A program made the position numbers and the translations under genes. Positions 1 through 5,534 of a DNA stretch of 6,109 nucleotides are shown in pieces (the first letter of the stretch is position 1; each line of letters starts with the position of its first letter). The notes below the pieces were generated by a model that saw only the letters and a list, made by a program, of their open reading frames with translations, did not search any database and had not been told where the DNA came from. Origin of the DNA: an uncultured Eubacteriales bacterium (GTDB lineage: Bacteria; Bacillota; Clostridia; Oscillospirales; Acutalibacteraceae); contig CAKSUE010000047.1 of the NCBI GenBank assembly GCA_934501135.1, positions 1 through 6,109 on the forward strand. The letters run 5' to 3'.

Positions 1-1
1 G

Positions 2-70
2 TCTAAACATATTAAAACACCATCTGCAAGGGTTACAACTATTGGAGTTGAGGATGAAATTAAGAAATGA
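2..70 (+). CDS. C-terminal end of an unidentified upstream gene (partial)
   Basis: The frame starting at base 2 is open from the window edge to a TGA at 68-70 and encodes 22 residues ending in G-V-E-D-E-I-K-K. It looks coding because its stop lies inside the Shine-Dalgarno sequence of the next gene, the usual arrangement of translationally coupled operon genes. The product cannot be identified from so few residues. If the locus is an eCIS operon as inferred, a spike or baseplate component is the likely candidate, but this is inference from position only. The frame starting at base 3 is also open here, but it leads straight into the next gene and lacks a better start. Confidence 0.5.
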   Translation, partial: SKHIKTPSARVTTIGVEDEIKK

Positions 71-73
71 GGA
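69..73 (+). promoter_or_regulatory. Ribosome binding site that decides the start at 81
   Basis: GAGGA at 69-73 sits 7 bases before the ATG at 81 and overlaps the TGA (68-70) of the upstream reading frame. Competing starts in the same frame are the TTG at 42 and the ATG at 54. The ATG at 54 has a GGAG at 44-47, so it remains possible, but it would overlap the upstream gene by 17 bases. Confidence 0.6.
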
Positions 74-80
74 AACATAT

Positions 81-851
81 ATGAGAATTCTTAATAGAGC
101 ATCAGTGGCATTTTTTATAGTTAATGACTACAACAAAAATGCTATTATTAACGCAGAGATAAAGTGTAACGGTTCGTGTGTAGCCTATTTTAATAAACGT
201 AATGGATATTATGTATTTTTAAATTTAGAAAAGGGAACATATAAATTTGATATAACTTGCAAAGGGTTTATTCCAGCGTCTTATGAGGTTAAAGTGTCTG
301 ATGAGCAACAAGAAATTATAGTTGCGGGGTTGAGATATTCTTCAGAAAGTGAAGAACTTTACTATACTAAAAAAGTCGTTTTTAACATAAAAAATAATGG
401 AAAACCTGTGGAGAATGAAAGTATTAGAATAAGACTTGAAAATAAAGTTTCATTTTTAAGATTAATAGATCCTATTGAAAAAAATAGTAATATTGTAAAT
501 ATTAATTCTGAATTTGATAAAAGGCTGTTATATCAAGACTACACGTATGATAAAAGACAAAATATGATATTTAATTTATTTGAATACGATTATGAAAATA
601 AAGTATATAAAAATTCGAAAACATATAAATCTAATGTAGCAGAGGATGGGTATTTACATCCGTTTTGGAACTTTAAAACAGATAAATTTGGCAGGGTCAC
701 ATTACCTCTTAATACTATATTTTTTACCCAACCTCAGGCAGATCTTTTAGTAACCGTGTCGAAAAAGAAATATACATTTACTGTGAATACAGAAGATACA
801 GACTATATAGAAATAGATATTGGCAAGGAGGCAGAAAAGAATGGGGTTTGA
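81..851 (+). CDS. Hypothetical beta-sandwich protein in an eCIS-like operon
   Basis: This 256-residue protein is not recognised as a named family. Residues about 8-72 read like a carboxypeptidase-regulatory or PEGA-type beta-sandwich: alternating hydrophobic strands, then NGYYVFLNLEKGTY (41-54), then K-G-F and a final V-K-V strand. The C-terminal part is again strand-rich (G-R-V-T-L-P followed by an F-T-V-N strand), suggesting a second all-beta domain. There is no signal peptide or clear membrane segment, which fits a cytoplasmically assembled particle component. It ends 11 bases inside the PAAR-like gene, so the two are very probably co-translated. By position it could be a spike adaptor, a baseplate decoration or a cargo protein; all three are inference. 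The start at 81 was chosen for its ribosome binding site; starts at 54 or 42 would add 9 or 13 residues. Confidence 0.72.
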   Translation: MRILNRASVAFFIVNDYNKNAIINAEIKCNGSCVAYFNKRNGYYVFLNLEKGTYKFDITCKGFIPASYEVKVSDEQQEIIVAGLRYSSESEELYYTKKVVFNIKNNGKPVENESIRIRLENKVSFLRLIDPIEKNSNIVNINSEFDKRLLYQDYTYDKRQNMIFNLFEYDYENKVYKNSKTYKSNVAEDGYLHPFWNFKTDKFGRVTLPLNTIFFTQPQADLLVTVSKKKYTFTVNTEDTDYIEIDIGKEAEKNGV

Positions 852-1230
852 AGTTTGTATGGGAGCTGTGTGCCAGTGCTCATTTGGGGTGGCTCCATCG
901 TCTTTAACAATTACACCTGAAAATAAGGTGCTTACATCCAACGTTCCGGCTGCAACTATTATGGATAATGTTCCAATGAAAAATATTATGCCATTCGGTA
1001 TGTGTACATCAATGTCAAATCCAGCAGTAGCATCAGCGACAGCTGCAGCTATGGGAGTTTTAACACCAGCACCGTGTGTTCCGGTTACAACTGCGCCTTG
1101 GACTCCAGGCTGTACAACAGTTTTAATTGGAAATAAACCTGCACTTAATAACTCCTCAAAACTCATGTGTTCATGGGGTGGCGTGATTAGCGTGAATATG
1201 CCAGGACAAACAAACGTTCAAGAACCTTAG
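841..1230 (+). CDS. DUF4280 PAAR-like spike-tip protein
   Basis: This 129-residue protein has the hallmarks of DUF4280, a PAAR-like family found with contractile injection systems, where it is thought to cap the tip of the trimeric spike and help puncture the target envelope. Visible signatures are the N-terminal V-C-M-G-A-V-C-Q-C-S-F-G (5-16), I-M-P-F-G-M-C (49-55), the N-P-A-V-A stretch followed by an Ala-rich segment (60-70), G-V-L-T-P-A-P-C (72-79), APWTPG (85-90), and a C-x-W-G-G-V-I ending (110-116). Seven cysteines (6, 11, 13, 55, 79, 91, 110) could form a metal- or disulfide-stabilised tip. The ATG at 841 has AAGGAGG at 825-831, 9 bases upstream; a TTG at 820 would leave that site inside the gene. 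Base composition is visibly more GC-rich than its neighbours, probably because of the Ala/Pro/Gly content. A strong terminator follows. Confidence 0.9.
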   Translation: MGFEVCMGAVCQCSFGVAPSSLTITPENKVLTSNVPAATIMDNVPMKNIMPFGMCTSMSNPAVASATAAAMGVLTPAPCVPVTTAPWTPGCTTVLIGNKPALNNSSKLMCSWGGVISVNMPGQTNVQEP

Positions 1231-1264
1231 AGATAAGGGATAGATTATAATTTAATATTAATAA

Positions 1265-1295
1265 AGCCGTAAATTATATTTACGGCTGCTTTTTT
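1265..1295 (+). terminator. Intrinsic terminator after the PAAR-like gene
   Basis: A 10-bp stem (1265-1274 with 1278-1287, AGCCGTAAAT pairing with ATTTACGGCT) closes a TAT loop. It is followed after two bases by six T (1290-1295). It lies between the PAAR-like gene and the ATPase gene, only 27 bases before the ATPase start, so it may either end the upstream transcript or attenuate expression of the ATPase. Confidence 0.88.
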
Positions 1296-1321
1296 AAATG
1301 TATTTGAAATGAGGAGCTGTT

Positions 1322-3463
1322 ATGGAAAGTATTTTCTCTTTATTATTTCCAGATAATTTGTCTGAAAAGGGTTATAGCAGTCATAATGAGTTTATATTAG
1401 ACTGTTTTAAGCGTGCCGAGCTTTTAGCAATGTATTACATAGAATGTATGGAAACAATGGCTGAAGAATTGGAGAATAACTCTAAACAACCTGATGATTT
1501 AATACAATTTCATTTCCCGTTAGATGAAAACAGGGAAATGGTATTAAATGAATTTAAGTTATCAGCCTTATTTGTCAATTCAAGGGTTAAAGAAACGGAA
1601 TCAGATGAGTTCTTTGCTCTTCAATATATTGCCACATTATATAAACTTACAGACTTAGAATATTTTTGTTTAATACTAAGCTTAATGACGGAATTTGACG
1701 ATAAATACGAAGAGATGTTTGCCTATTTACAAGGTGGTGAAGATGCAGGAAAATCTGTGTATGATCTGGCTTTAAGGCTATATTATTTTGTAGCAGATAT
1801 TAATGATATAGAAGATGTATACACCATAAGAGATGAACTGGAAGGAAAAATGTCTGACCTGTGTTTTGAGTATCAAACAACTAAGTTGGATAAAAGGCTT
1901 GTTTCTTTTATAATGCATAGTGGAAAAAAACAGATAAGTATAAGCGGTGTGGACTGCTATATTCCAATTGAAGATAAGCCTCTTCCTGTGATGGAAGATA
2001 TAGCAGAAAGATTTTGCAATATAATAAATAACCGCGATGAAATAGAAAGTATATATTTTCACTTATGGGGTGTTGAAGGTATTGGGAAAAAAACTTTGGT
2101 GAAAAGGTTTTCTGAAATTTTAAATGTATCTGTGATTATGGTTGATATGTCTCAATTTTATATGTTAGAGGAAAAAGTGTTTTATAATACTTTGCTTACT
2201 ATATGCAGAGAGGTAATTATAAATCAAGGATTTGTGTGTTTTTATAATTTTGATATATTTAATCAAGAAGATTGCCCTAATAAAAGATACGAAAACTTAG
2301 TTTTAGATATGGTCCAGCGTTTTACTAATGTTATTTTCGTTTTATCTAAAGAAGAAGATAGAGCAAAAGATAGATCAGATTATTTATGGATTGATGTGCC
2401 GATTTCATACCCAAATAAAGAAGAAAGTATAAAGCTTTGGGAGATATGTCTTAGCGGAATTGATCAGAGTGATGATGTTAAGGCATATGAAATGGCAAAT
2501 AAATTTACATTTACTCCGGGGCAGATCACTCGAACAAGGCAGCAAGCCGACAGGCTAGTTTTATGGAAACAAGAGAGTAAACTATCTAGAGATGAGATAT
2601 GTTCTTGTGCCTACTCACAAATAGTTTCTGATTTAGAAAAACAGGCATCATTAATACATGCTAAATACAGCTGGGAAGATTTAGTTCTTCCTGAAGAAGA
2701 AAAAACTATGCTTGTGAATGCGTGTGATCAAATAACATATAAACATGTTGTTTATAATAACTGGGGCTTTGAAAAAAGGTTAGCTTATGGTAAAGGTGTT
2801 AGCATGCTTTTTGCTGGTCCTCCAGGCACAGGAAAAACTATGGCTGCACGTGTTGTTGCAAATGCTCTTGGTATTGAGATTTACAAGGTTAATCTTTCGC
2901 AGATTATGTCTAAATATATTGGGGAAACAGAAAAAAATCTAAATGTTTTATTTGATGAAGCGAAAAAGAGTAATGTAATCTTATTTTTTGATGAGACAGA
3001 TGCTCTTTTCGGTAAGAGAACTGAAGTTAAAGATTCTCATGATAAAAATGCTAATTTAGAAACCTCATACTTACTTCAAAAAATGGAAGAATACGATGGT
3101 ATAACTGTGATGTCTACAAACTACTTAGAAAATATCGATGCGGCATTTTTTAGAAGAATCAGTTACGTTATCCATTTTCCTTTCCCGGATGAAAAGTCAA
3201 GAAAAGCTATTTGGAAAGGTATGTATCCTAAAGAGGTTCCAATGAGCGAAGATATTGACTTTGACTACTTAGCAAGACAGTTTGAACTTTCCGGAGGAAA
3301 CATAAAAAATATTGCAGTTACTTCAGCGTTTCTGGCTGCCAAAAATGATGATAAACTAAAAATGAAACATATATTAAAAGCTTTAAAATATGAGCTTACA
3401 AAACAGGGAAAAACATTGCTTAAAGAAGATTTTGGAGAGTTTGCATATATGCTTGATAAATAA
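1322..3463 (+). CDS. eCIS-type AAA+ ATPase (Afp15/Pvc15-like)
   Basis: This 713-residue cytoplasmic ATPase has the architecture typical of eCIS loci. Residues about 109-150 match the helical N-terminal module of that family (L-T-D-L-E-Y-F through M-F-A-Y-L-Q at 132-137). A first, degenerate AAA domain follows: GVEGIGKKT at 250-258 has Lys257 where Walker A has Ser/Thr, and the Walker B position F-V-C-F-Y-N-F-D (304-311) lacks the D-E pair. The second AAA domain is intact: Walker A GPPGTGKT (499-506), Walker B with D557-E558, sensor-1 N600, paired Arg 611-612 and sensor-2 G-G-N-I-K-N (658-663). In Afp/PVC-type systems the homologue is a conserved ATPase whose exact role, assembly or cargo loading, is not settled. 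The ATG has GAGGAG at 1311-1316, 5 bases upstream. The next gene follows after 13 bases, so both are probably one transcript. Confidence 0.92.
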   Translation: MESIFSLLFPDNLSEKGYSSHNEFILDCFKRAELLAMYYIECMETMAEELENNSKQPDDLIQFHFPLDENREMVLNEFKLSALFVNSRVKETESDEFFALQYIATLYKLTDLEYFCLILSLMTEFDDKYEEMFAYLQGGEDAGKSVYDLALRLYYFVADINDIEDVYTIRDELEGKMSDLCFEYQTTKLDKRLVSFIMHSGKKQISISGVDCYIPIEDKPLPVMEDIAERFCNIINNRDEIESIYFHLWGVEGIGKKTLVKRFSEILNVSVIMVDMSQFYMLEEKVFYNTLLTICREVIINQGFVCFYNFDIFNQEDCPNKRYENLVLDMVQRFTNVIFVLSKEEDRAKDRSDYLWIDVPISYPNKEESIKLWEICLSGIDQSDDVKAYEMANKFTFTPGQITRTRQQADRLVLWKQESKLSRDEICSCAYSQIVSDLEKQASLIHAKYSWEDLVLPEEEKTMLVNACDQITYKHVVYNNWGFEKRLAYGKGVSMLFAGPPGTGKTMAARVVANALGIEIYKVNLSQIMSKYIGETEKNLNVLFDEAKKSNVILFFDETDALFGKRTEVKDSHDKNANLETSYLLQKMEEYDGITVMSTNYLENIDAAFFRRISYVIHFPFPDEKSRKAIWKGMYPKEVPMSEDIDFDYLARQFELSGGNIKNIAVTSAFLAAKNDDKLKMKHILKALKYELTKQGKTLLKEDFGEFAYMLDK

Positions 3464-3470
3464 AGGGGAT
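3463..3470 (+). promoter_or_regulatory. Ribosome binding site that supports a TTG start
   Basis: AAGGGGAT at 3463-3470 overlaps the last base of the ATPase stop codon and lies 6 bases before TTG 3477-3479. It is the only good ribosome binding site near the beginning of this frame, so TTG is preferred over an ATG at 3390, which lies inside the ATPase gene, and over the later ATG at 3513. Confidence 0.65.
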
Positions 3471-3476
3471 ATAATA

Positions 3477-3992
3477 TTGAACGAAAGTAAGAAGATATAT
3501 ATAAATAAAAGGATGAAAGAGATTATTGAATTTTGTGAAAATCTTAATTATAGTGCTAAGGCATTAGATATTGAAGAAAGCATAATACCAACGTTGATAA
3601 TATCTATTGCTAAAGATAATAGCGGGAGAGATATTGCAGTTACATGTAATGTTATATCCGTAAATTTAGAAAATAATCTTACATTATTTATACAGTTCTA
3701 TATATGTGTTTCAAACACAATTGCAAAAGATAAAATAGAAGAAGTTAATGAGTTTATTAAAAGGCAAAATGAACATTTTATGATTGGTAACCTTATGAAC
3801 TATAATGATTGTGTTTGCTTAAAGAATGCAATTTATGTAAATCCGAGCAAAGGTATAAATGAAGAAGAATTTGCAAGAGCTCTAGATATTTTTATTTATC
3901 AGGCAAGTATTATGTCGGAGAAGATTTCACTAATAGTAAAAGGAGAAAAAAATGTTGATGAATCAATAAATAGTGGTTCCTTTTTTGCATAA
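3477..3992 (+). CDS. Small YbjN-like (type III chaperone-like fold) protein, putative
   Basis: A 171-residue soluble protein beginning at TTG, 13 bases after the ATPase stop. I do not recognise a named family with certainty. The layout resembles YbjN / type III secretion chaperone-like folds: an N-terminal helix, strands around I-P-T-L-I-I-S-I and L-T-L-F-I-Q-F-Y, a helix (K-I-E-E-V-N-E-F-I-K-R-Q-N), two strands ending in N-A-I-Y-V-N, then G-I-N-E-E-E-F-A-R-A-L-D-I-F leading into a final helix. Such proteins are often small binding proteins or chaperones, so a role in cargo handling for the injection system is attractive but is inference from fold impression and position. No signal peptide or membrane segment is seen. 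It is the last gene of the operon, with a hairpin following. Confidence 0.72.
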   Translation: MNESKKIYINKRMKEIIEFCENLNYSAKALDIEESIIPTLIISIAKDNSGRDIAVTCNVISVNLENNLTLFIQFYICVSNTIAKDKIEEVNEFIKRQNEHFMIGNLMNYNDCVCLKNAIYVNPSKGINEEEFARALDIFIYQASIMSEKISLIVKGEKNVDESINSGSFFA

Positions 3993-4007
3993 ATTGTTTC
4001 AATCAAA

Positions 4008-4056
4008 TTTGGCCTATAAAGTTATTTTTTAACAATATAGGCCGAATTCATACTTT
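4008..4056 (+). terminator. Probable terminator hairpin ending the ATPase operon
   Basis: An 11-bp stem with one G-T pair (4008-4018 with 4036-4046, core GGCCTATA/TATAGGCC) is extended by an inner GTTA/TAAC stem around a T loop. The 3' flank is T-rich (TTCATACTTTTAG) but not a clean T-tract, so termination on the + strand is likely rather than certain. Confidence 0.6.
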
Positions 4057-4124
4057 TAGCTTTTTTATTTTATTTACGCTACTTAATAAAATTGAGTACA
4101 ATAAATAAATTAATAAAAATACAC

Positions 4125-4153
4125 TTGACAAACTAATAATAAAATGGTATATT
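4125..4153 (+). promoter_or_regulatory. Sigma-A promoter of the tRNA operon
   Basis: A consensus -35 TTGACA (4125-4130), a 17-base spacer and the -10 TATATT (4148-4153), preceded by an extended -10 TG at 4145-4146. The -10 ends 19 bases before the tRNA-Thr gene, giving a start site a few bases upstream of the mature tRNA. This is the strongest promoter seen in the window. Confidence 0.88.
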
Positions 4154-4172
4154 TAATAAGCGCTAAAGATTA

Positions 4173-4248
4173 GCTGGTGTAGCTCAGTTGGTAGAGCAGC
4201 TGATTTGTAATCAGCAGGTCGTGGGTTCGAGTCCCTCCACCAGCTCCA
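4173..4248 (+). tRNA. tRNA-Thr (anticodon TGT)
   Basis: A 76-base cloverleaf. The acceptor stem GCTGGTG pairs with CACCAGC (4238-4244), with discriminator T and an encoded CCA (4246-4248). The anticodon stem GCTGA/TCAGC holds the loop TTTGTAA with TGT at 4206-4208, reading ACA codons. The T-arm has the usual GGTTCGAGTCC. It is the first gene of a two-tRNA transcript. Confidence 0.97.
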
Positions 4249-4266
4249 TTTATCTTTTCTGAATAT

Positions 4267-4351
4267 GGGAGATTTCCCGAGTGGCCAAAGGGGGCAGACT
4301 GTAAATCTGTTGTCTCAGACTTCGGTGGTTCGAATCCACCATCTCCCACCA
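4267..4351 (+). tRNA. tRNA-Tyr (anticodon GTA)
   Basis: An 85-base class II tRNA with a long variable arm. The acceptor GGGAGAT (4267-4273) pairs with ATCTCCC (4341-4347), with discriminator A and an encoded CCA. The anticodon loop CTGTAAA has GTA at 4301-4303. It starts 18 bases after tRNA-Thr and shares its promoter. Confidence 0.97.
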
Positions 4352-4354
4352 AAG

Positions 4355-4396
4355 AGTATCTAAGTACAATTTGTATTTAGGTGCTTTGTATTTTTA
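4355..4396 (+). terminator. Terminator of the tRNA operon
   Basis: A 13-bp stem with several G-T pairs (4355-4367 with 4373-4385) around the loop AATTT, followed by a T-rich run TTGTATTTTTA. It begins 4 bases after the tRNA-Tyr CCA end. Confidence 0.8.
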
Positions 4397-4418
4397 TAGC
4401 TACTCGCACCAGGTAACA

Positions 4419-4450
4419 CTTGAACACAAGTTGTGTTCGAGATTTTTTTT
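4419..4450 (+). terminator. Second strong intrinsic terminator downstream of the tRNAs
   Basis: A 10-bp stem (4419-4428 CTTGAACACA with 4432-4441 TGTGTTCGAG, one G-T pair) with the loop AGT, followed by A and then eight T (4443-4450). It is textbook for the + strand but follows no visible gene except the already terminated tRNA operon, so it is either a backup or the end of an unrecognised small RNA. Confidence 0.88.
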
Positions 4451-4496
4451 ATGTAGGTCCTTCACTTGCAATTATAGCTTTTAGGGAACTTATAAC

Positions 4497-4530
4497 GATT
4501 CATACCGGTCGGGATCTCAGCATGTGAATC
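4497..4530. repeat. Inverted repeat with GC-rich loop, function unknown
   Basis: GATTCATA (4497-4504) pairs with the complementary arm at 4523-4530 over 8 bp, including one G-T pair. The enclosed 18 bases are clearly more GC-rich than the surroundings. No T-tract follows, so it is not a terminator. It may be an RNA structural element or a protein binding site; nothing seen decides between these. Confidence 0.45.
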
Positions 4531-4574
4531 TAAAAATAAGTTTTATGTAATTGTACGTAAATTATTTACTTTAT

Positions 4575-4631
4575 ATACGCTATTGTTGTTTTTAGGGTTT
4601 TTATGGTGATTCGTGTTGGGTTTTAGCGTAT
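4575..4631. repeat. Spaced inverted repeat ATACGCTA / TAGCGTAT upstream of the orphan gene
   Basis: ATACGCTA at 4575-4582 is the exact reverse complement of TAGCGTAT at 4624-4631, with 41 bases between. The second arm lies 28 bases before the start of the small membrane protein gene. A related TTACGCTA also occurs near 4075. It may be an operator pair, or chance in AT-rich DNA. Confidence 0.3.
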
Positions 4632-4659
4632 TTATGATTATAGAGAGGGGGCCAATTTA

Positions 4660-4866
4660 ATGAAGTTACTTGCGATAATAATTTCTGTTATTATTAGTGT
4701 GTTGAGTATGTTTTCTGGAGGAATTAGGGGAGATAGACGTTTTAGAGAACTTGCAGCAGATGTTCATGGTGAAAATAGATTTAGATTATTAAATCAGCTT
4801 CATCGTGATTATGGAGTCAATCGAAATGATATTTTAGAAATGATAAAAGAATTAAATGAAAAATAA
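4660..4866 (+). CDS. Small membrane-anchored orphan protein (68 aa)
   Basis: I do not recognise this protein. It begins M-K-L-L-A-I-I-I-S-V-I-I-S-V-L-S-M-F, a hydrophobic N-terminal segment of about 18 residues that can act as a membrane anchor or uncleaved signal. A short Gly/Arg linker follows (G-G-I-R-G-D-R-R), then a charged, helix-forming region to the end. The Lys at position 2 fits an N-in anchor, leaving the charged part outside, but the Arg-rich linker argues for the opposite orientation; topology is undecided. Translation is well supported by GAGAGGGGG at 4643-4651, 8 bases before the ATG, and the gene has its own terminator. It stands alone between the tRNA operon and the IS element, so context gives no function. 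Confidence 0.75.
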   Translation: MKLLAIIISVIISVLSMFSGGIRGDRRFRELAADVHGENRFRLLNQLHRDYGVNRNDILEMIKELNEK

Positions 4867-4885
4867 ATTATTTGATAATCCCGTT

Positions 4886-4920
4886 AAAAAAGCTGTACAC
4901 AGTTAAGTGTACAGCTTTTT
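4886..4920. terminator. Intrinsic terminator of the small orphan gene, possibly bidirectional
   Basis: AAGCTGTACAC (4890-4900) pairs perfectly with GTGTACAGCTT (4907-4917) around the loop AGTTAA. The stem is flanked by an A-run before and a T-run after, so it can terminate transcription from both directions. It lies 19 bases after the stop of the 68-aa gene. Confidence 0.92.
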
Positions 4921-4930
4921 CTATAGCGAA

Positions 4931-4953
4931 AACCACTAGCTAGGCGAGTGGTT
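4931..4953. repeat. Left-end hairpin of the IS200/IS605-like element
   Basis: The arms AACCACTAGC and GCGAGTGGTT form 9 pairs with a single mismatch (A4938 opposite G4946) and a three-base loop. In this family TnpA binds such subterminal hairpins on single-stranded DNA. One substitution separates it from a perfect palindrome, which fits decay of the element. Confidence 0.7.
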
Positions 4954-4991
4954 CAAAAAAAGACTTATGTCGGTAATGAGGACATTCAAAG

Positions 4992-5429
4992 ATGAATGAC
5001 GTAAAAAGTTTATCACATACAAGCTAAAATTGCAAATATCATATCGTGTTCGCACCGAAATTCAGAAGAAAAGTGTTCTATGCACAAAATCGAAAAGAAG
5101 TCAGAGCAATCTTAAGGAAACTATGCGAGTGGAAAGGAATACATATAGTAGAAGCAGAAGCGTGTCCAAACCATATTTATATGCTGGTAGAGATTCCGCC
5201 AAAGATATCAGTTTCAAGTTTCATGGGATATCTAAAAGGTAAAAGTAATTTAATGCTTTACGAGAAATTCCCGGAGCTGAAGTATAAATACCGAAATCGA
5301 GAATTCTGGTGTCGTGGATATTATGTGGATACAGCAGGAAAGAATGCACATAAAATTCAAGAATACATTAAACATCAGCTTAATGAAGATCAAGCTGATG
5401 AACAGCTCACGATGATGGGAGGTAAGTAA
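4992..5429 (+). pseudogene. tnpA: IS200/IS605 family transposase TnpA (Y1), nonsense-interrupted
   Basis: The frame from ATG 4992 encodes M-N-D-V-K-S-L-S-H-T-S, then a TAA at codon 12 (5025-5027), then N-C-K-Y-H-I-V-F-A-P-K. Relatives have H-T-x-W-N-C-K-Y-H-I-V-F, so the stop replaces a conserved Trp. The rest of the 146-codon frame is intact to the TAA at 5427-5429. TnpA is a single-strand DNA transposase using an HUH metal site and a tyrosine nucleophile. Here the HUH motif at codons 61-63 reads H-I-Y instead of H-I-H, while the nucleophile Tyr125 (E-Y-I-K-H-Q) and F-W-C-R-G-Y-Y are kept. GAGGAC at 4978-4983 is a proper ribosome binding site for 4992. Restart at GTG 5046 would omit the first strand and still lack the second His. 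The gene is therefore almost certainly inactive. Confidence 0.9.
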
Positions 5430-5437
5430 TGTAAAGA

Positions 5438-5530
5438 ACCCGTTTACGGGTAGCGGGTAACAGATCTTTCGCGAATGGTAGACCATACTTACGTGACGTG
5501 ACATGCTGCTAGTATTCTAGGGCTGTGCCC
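5438..5530 (+). other. Non-coding 3' segment of the IS with several small hairpins
   Basis: Between the TnpA stop and the right end there are four compact palindromes: ACCCG-TTTA-CGGGT (5438-5451), ATGG-TAGA-CCAT (5475-5486), CTAG-TATT-CTAG (5509-5520), and GGGC-TGT-GCCC (5520-5530). There is also a short tandem ACGTGACGTGAC at 5491-5502. No reading frame of note is present. In IS200/IS605 elements this region carries recognition structure and can be transcribed; a dedicated RNA is only a possibility here. Confidence 0.5.
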
Positions 5531-5534
5531 GCAT

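Larger units (their letters stand above)
4397..4642. other. Non-coding stretch between the tRNA operon and the orphan gene
   Basis: No convincing reading frame is visible on either strand here. It contains a second strong terminator (4419-4450), an 8-bp inverted repeat (4497-4504 with 4523-4530) enclosing a GC-richer loop, and the spaced inverted repeat ATACGCTA/TAGCGTAT (4575-4582, 4624-4631) just before the orphan gene. No promoter with good -35 and -10 boxes at proper spacing was found for the downstream gene. Confidence 0.6.

Noticed and set aside
747..1166. Minus-strand open frame of 139 codons
   Set aside because: It is antisense to the clearly recognisable DUF4280 gene and lacks a ribosome binding site or family features.
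81..1230. Type VI secretion system rather than eCIS
   Set aside because: The ATPase is of tandem AAA eCIS type, not ClpV, and the genome appears monoderm; a T6SS membrane complex is not seen.
1246..1251. TATAAT as a promoter -10 for the ATPase gene
   Set aside because: It has no -35 at suitable spacing and lies upstream of the intrinsic terminator, so it would not bypass it.
1778..2062. Minus-strand open frame of 94 codons with hydrophobic, Tyr/Phe-rich content
   Set aside because: It is antisense to the ATPase gene; the apparent hydrophobicity is a reflection of AT-rich codons on the other strand.
4170..4352. Minus-strand frame of 60 codons reading G-G-F-E-P-P and G-G-G-T-R-T-H-D-L
   Set aside because: It is the antisense of the two tRNA genes; this is a well-known spurious protein pattern.
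5030..5504. Additional frames overlapping TnpA (5030-5242 on + and 5250-5504 on -)
   Set aside because: TnpA homology lies in a different frame covering the same DNA, so these are shadows.
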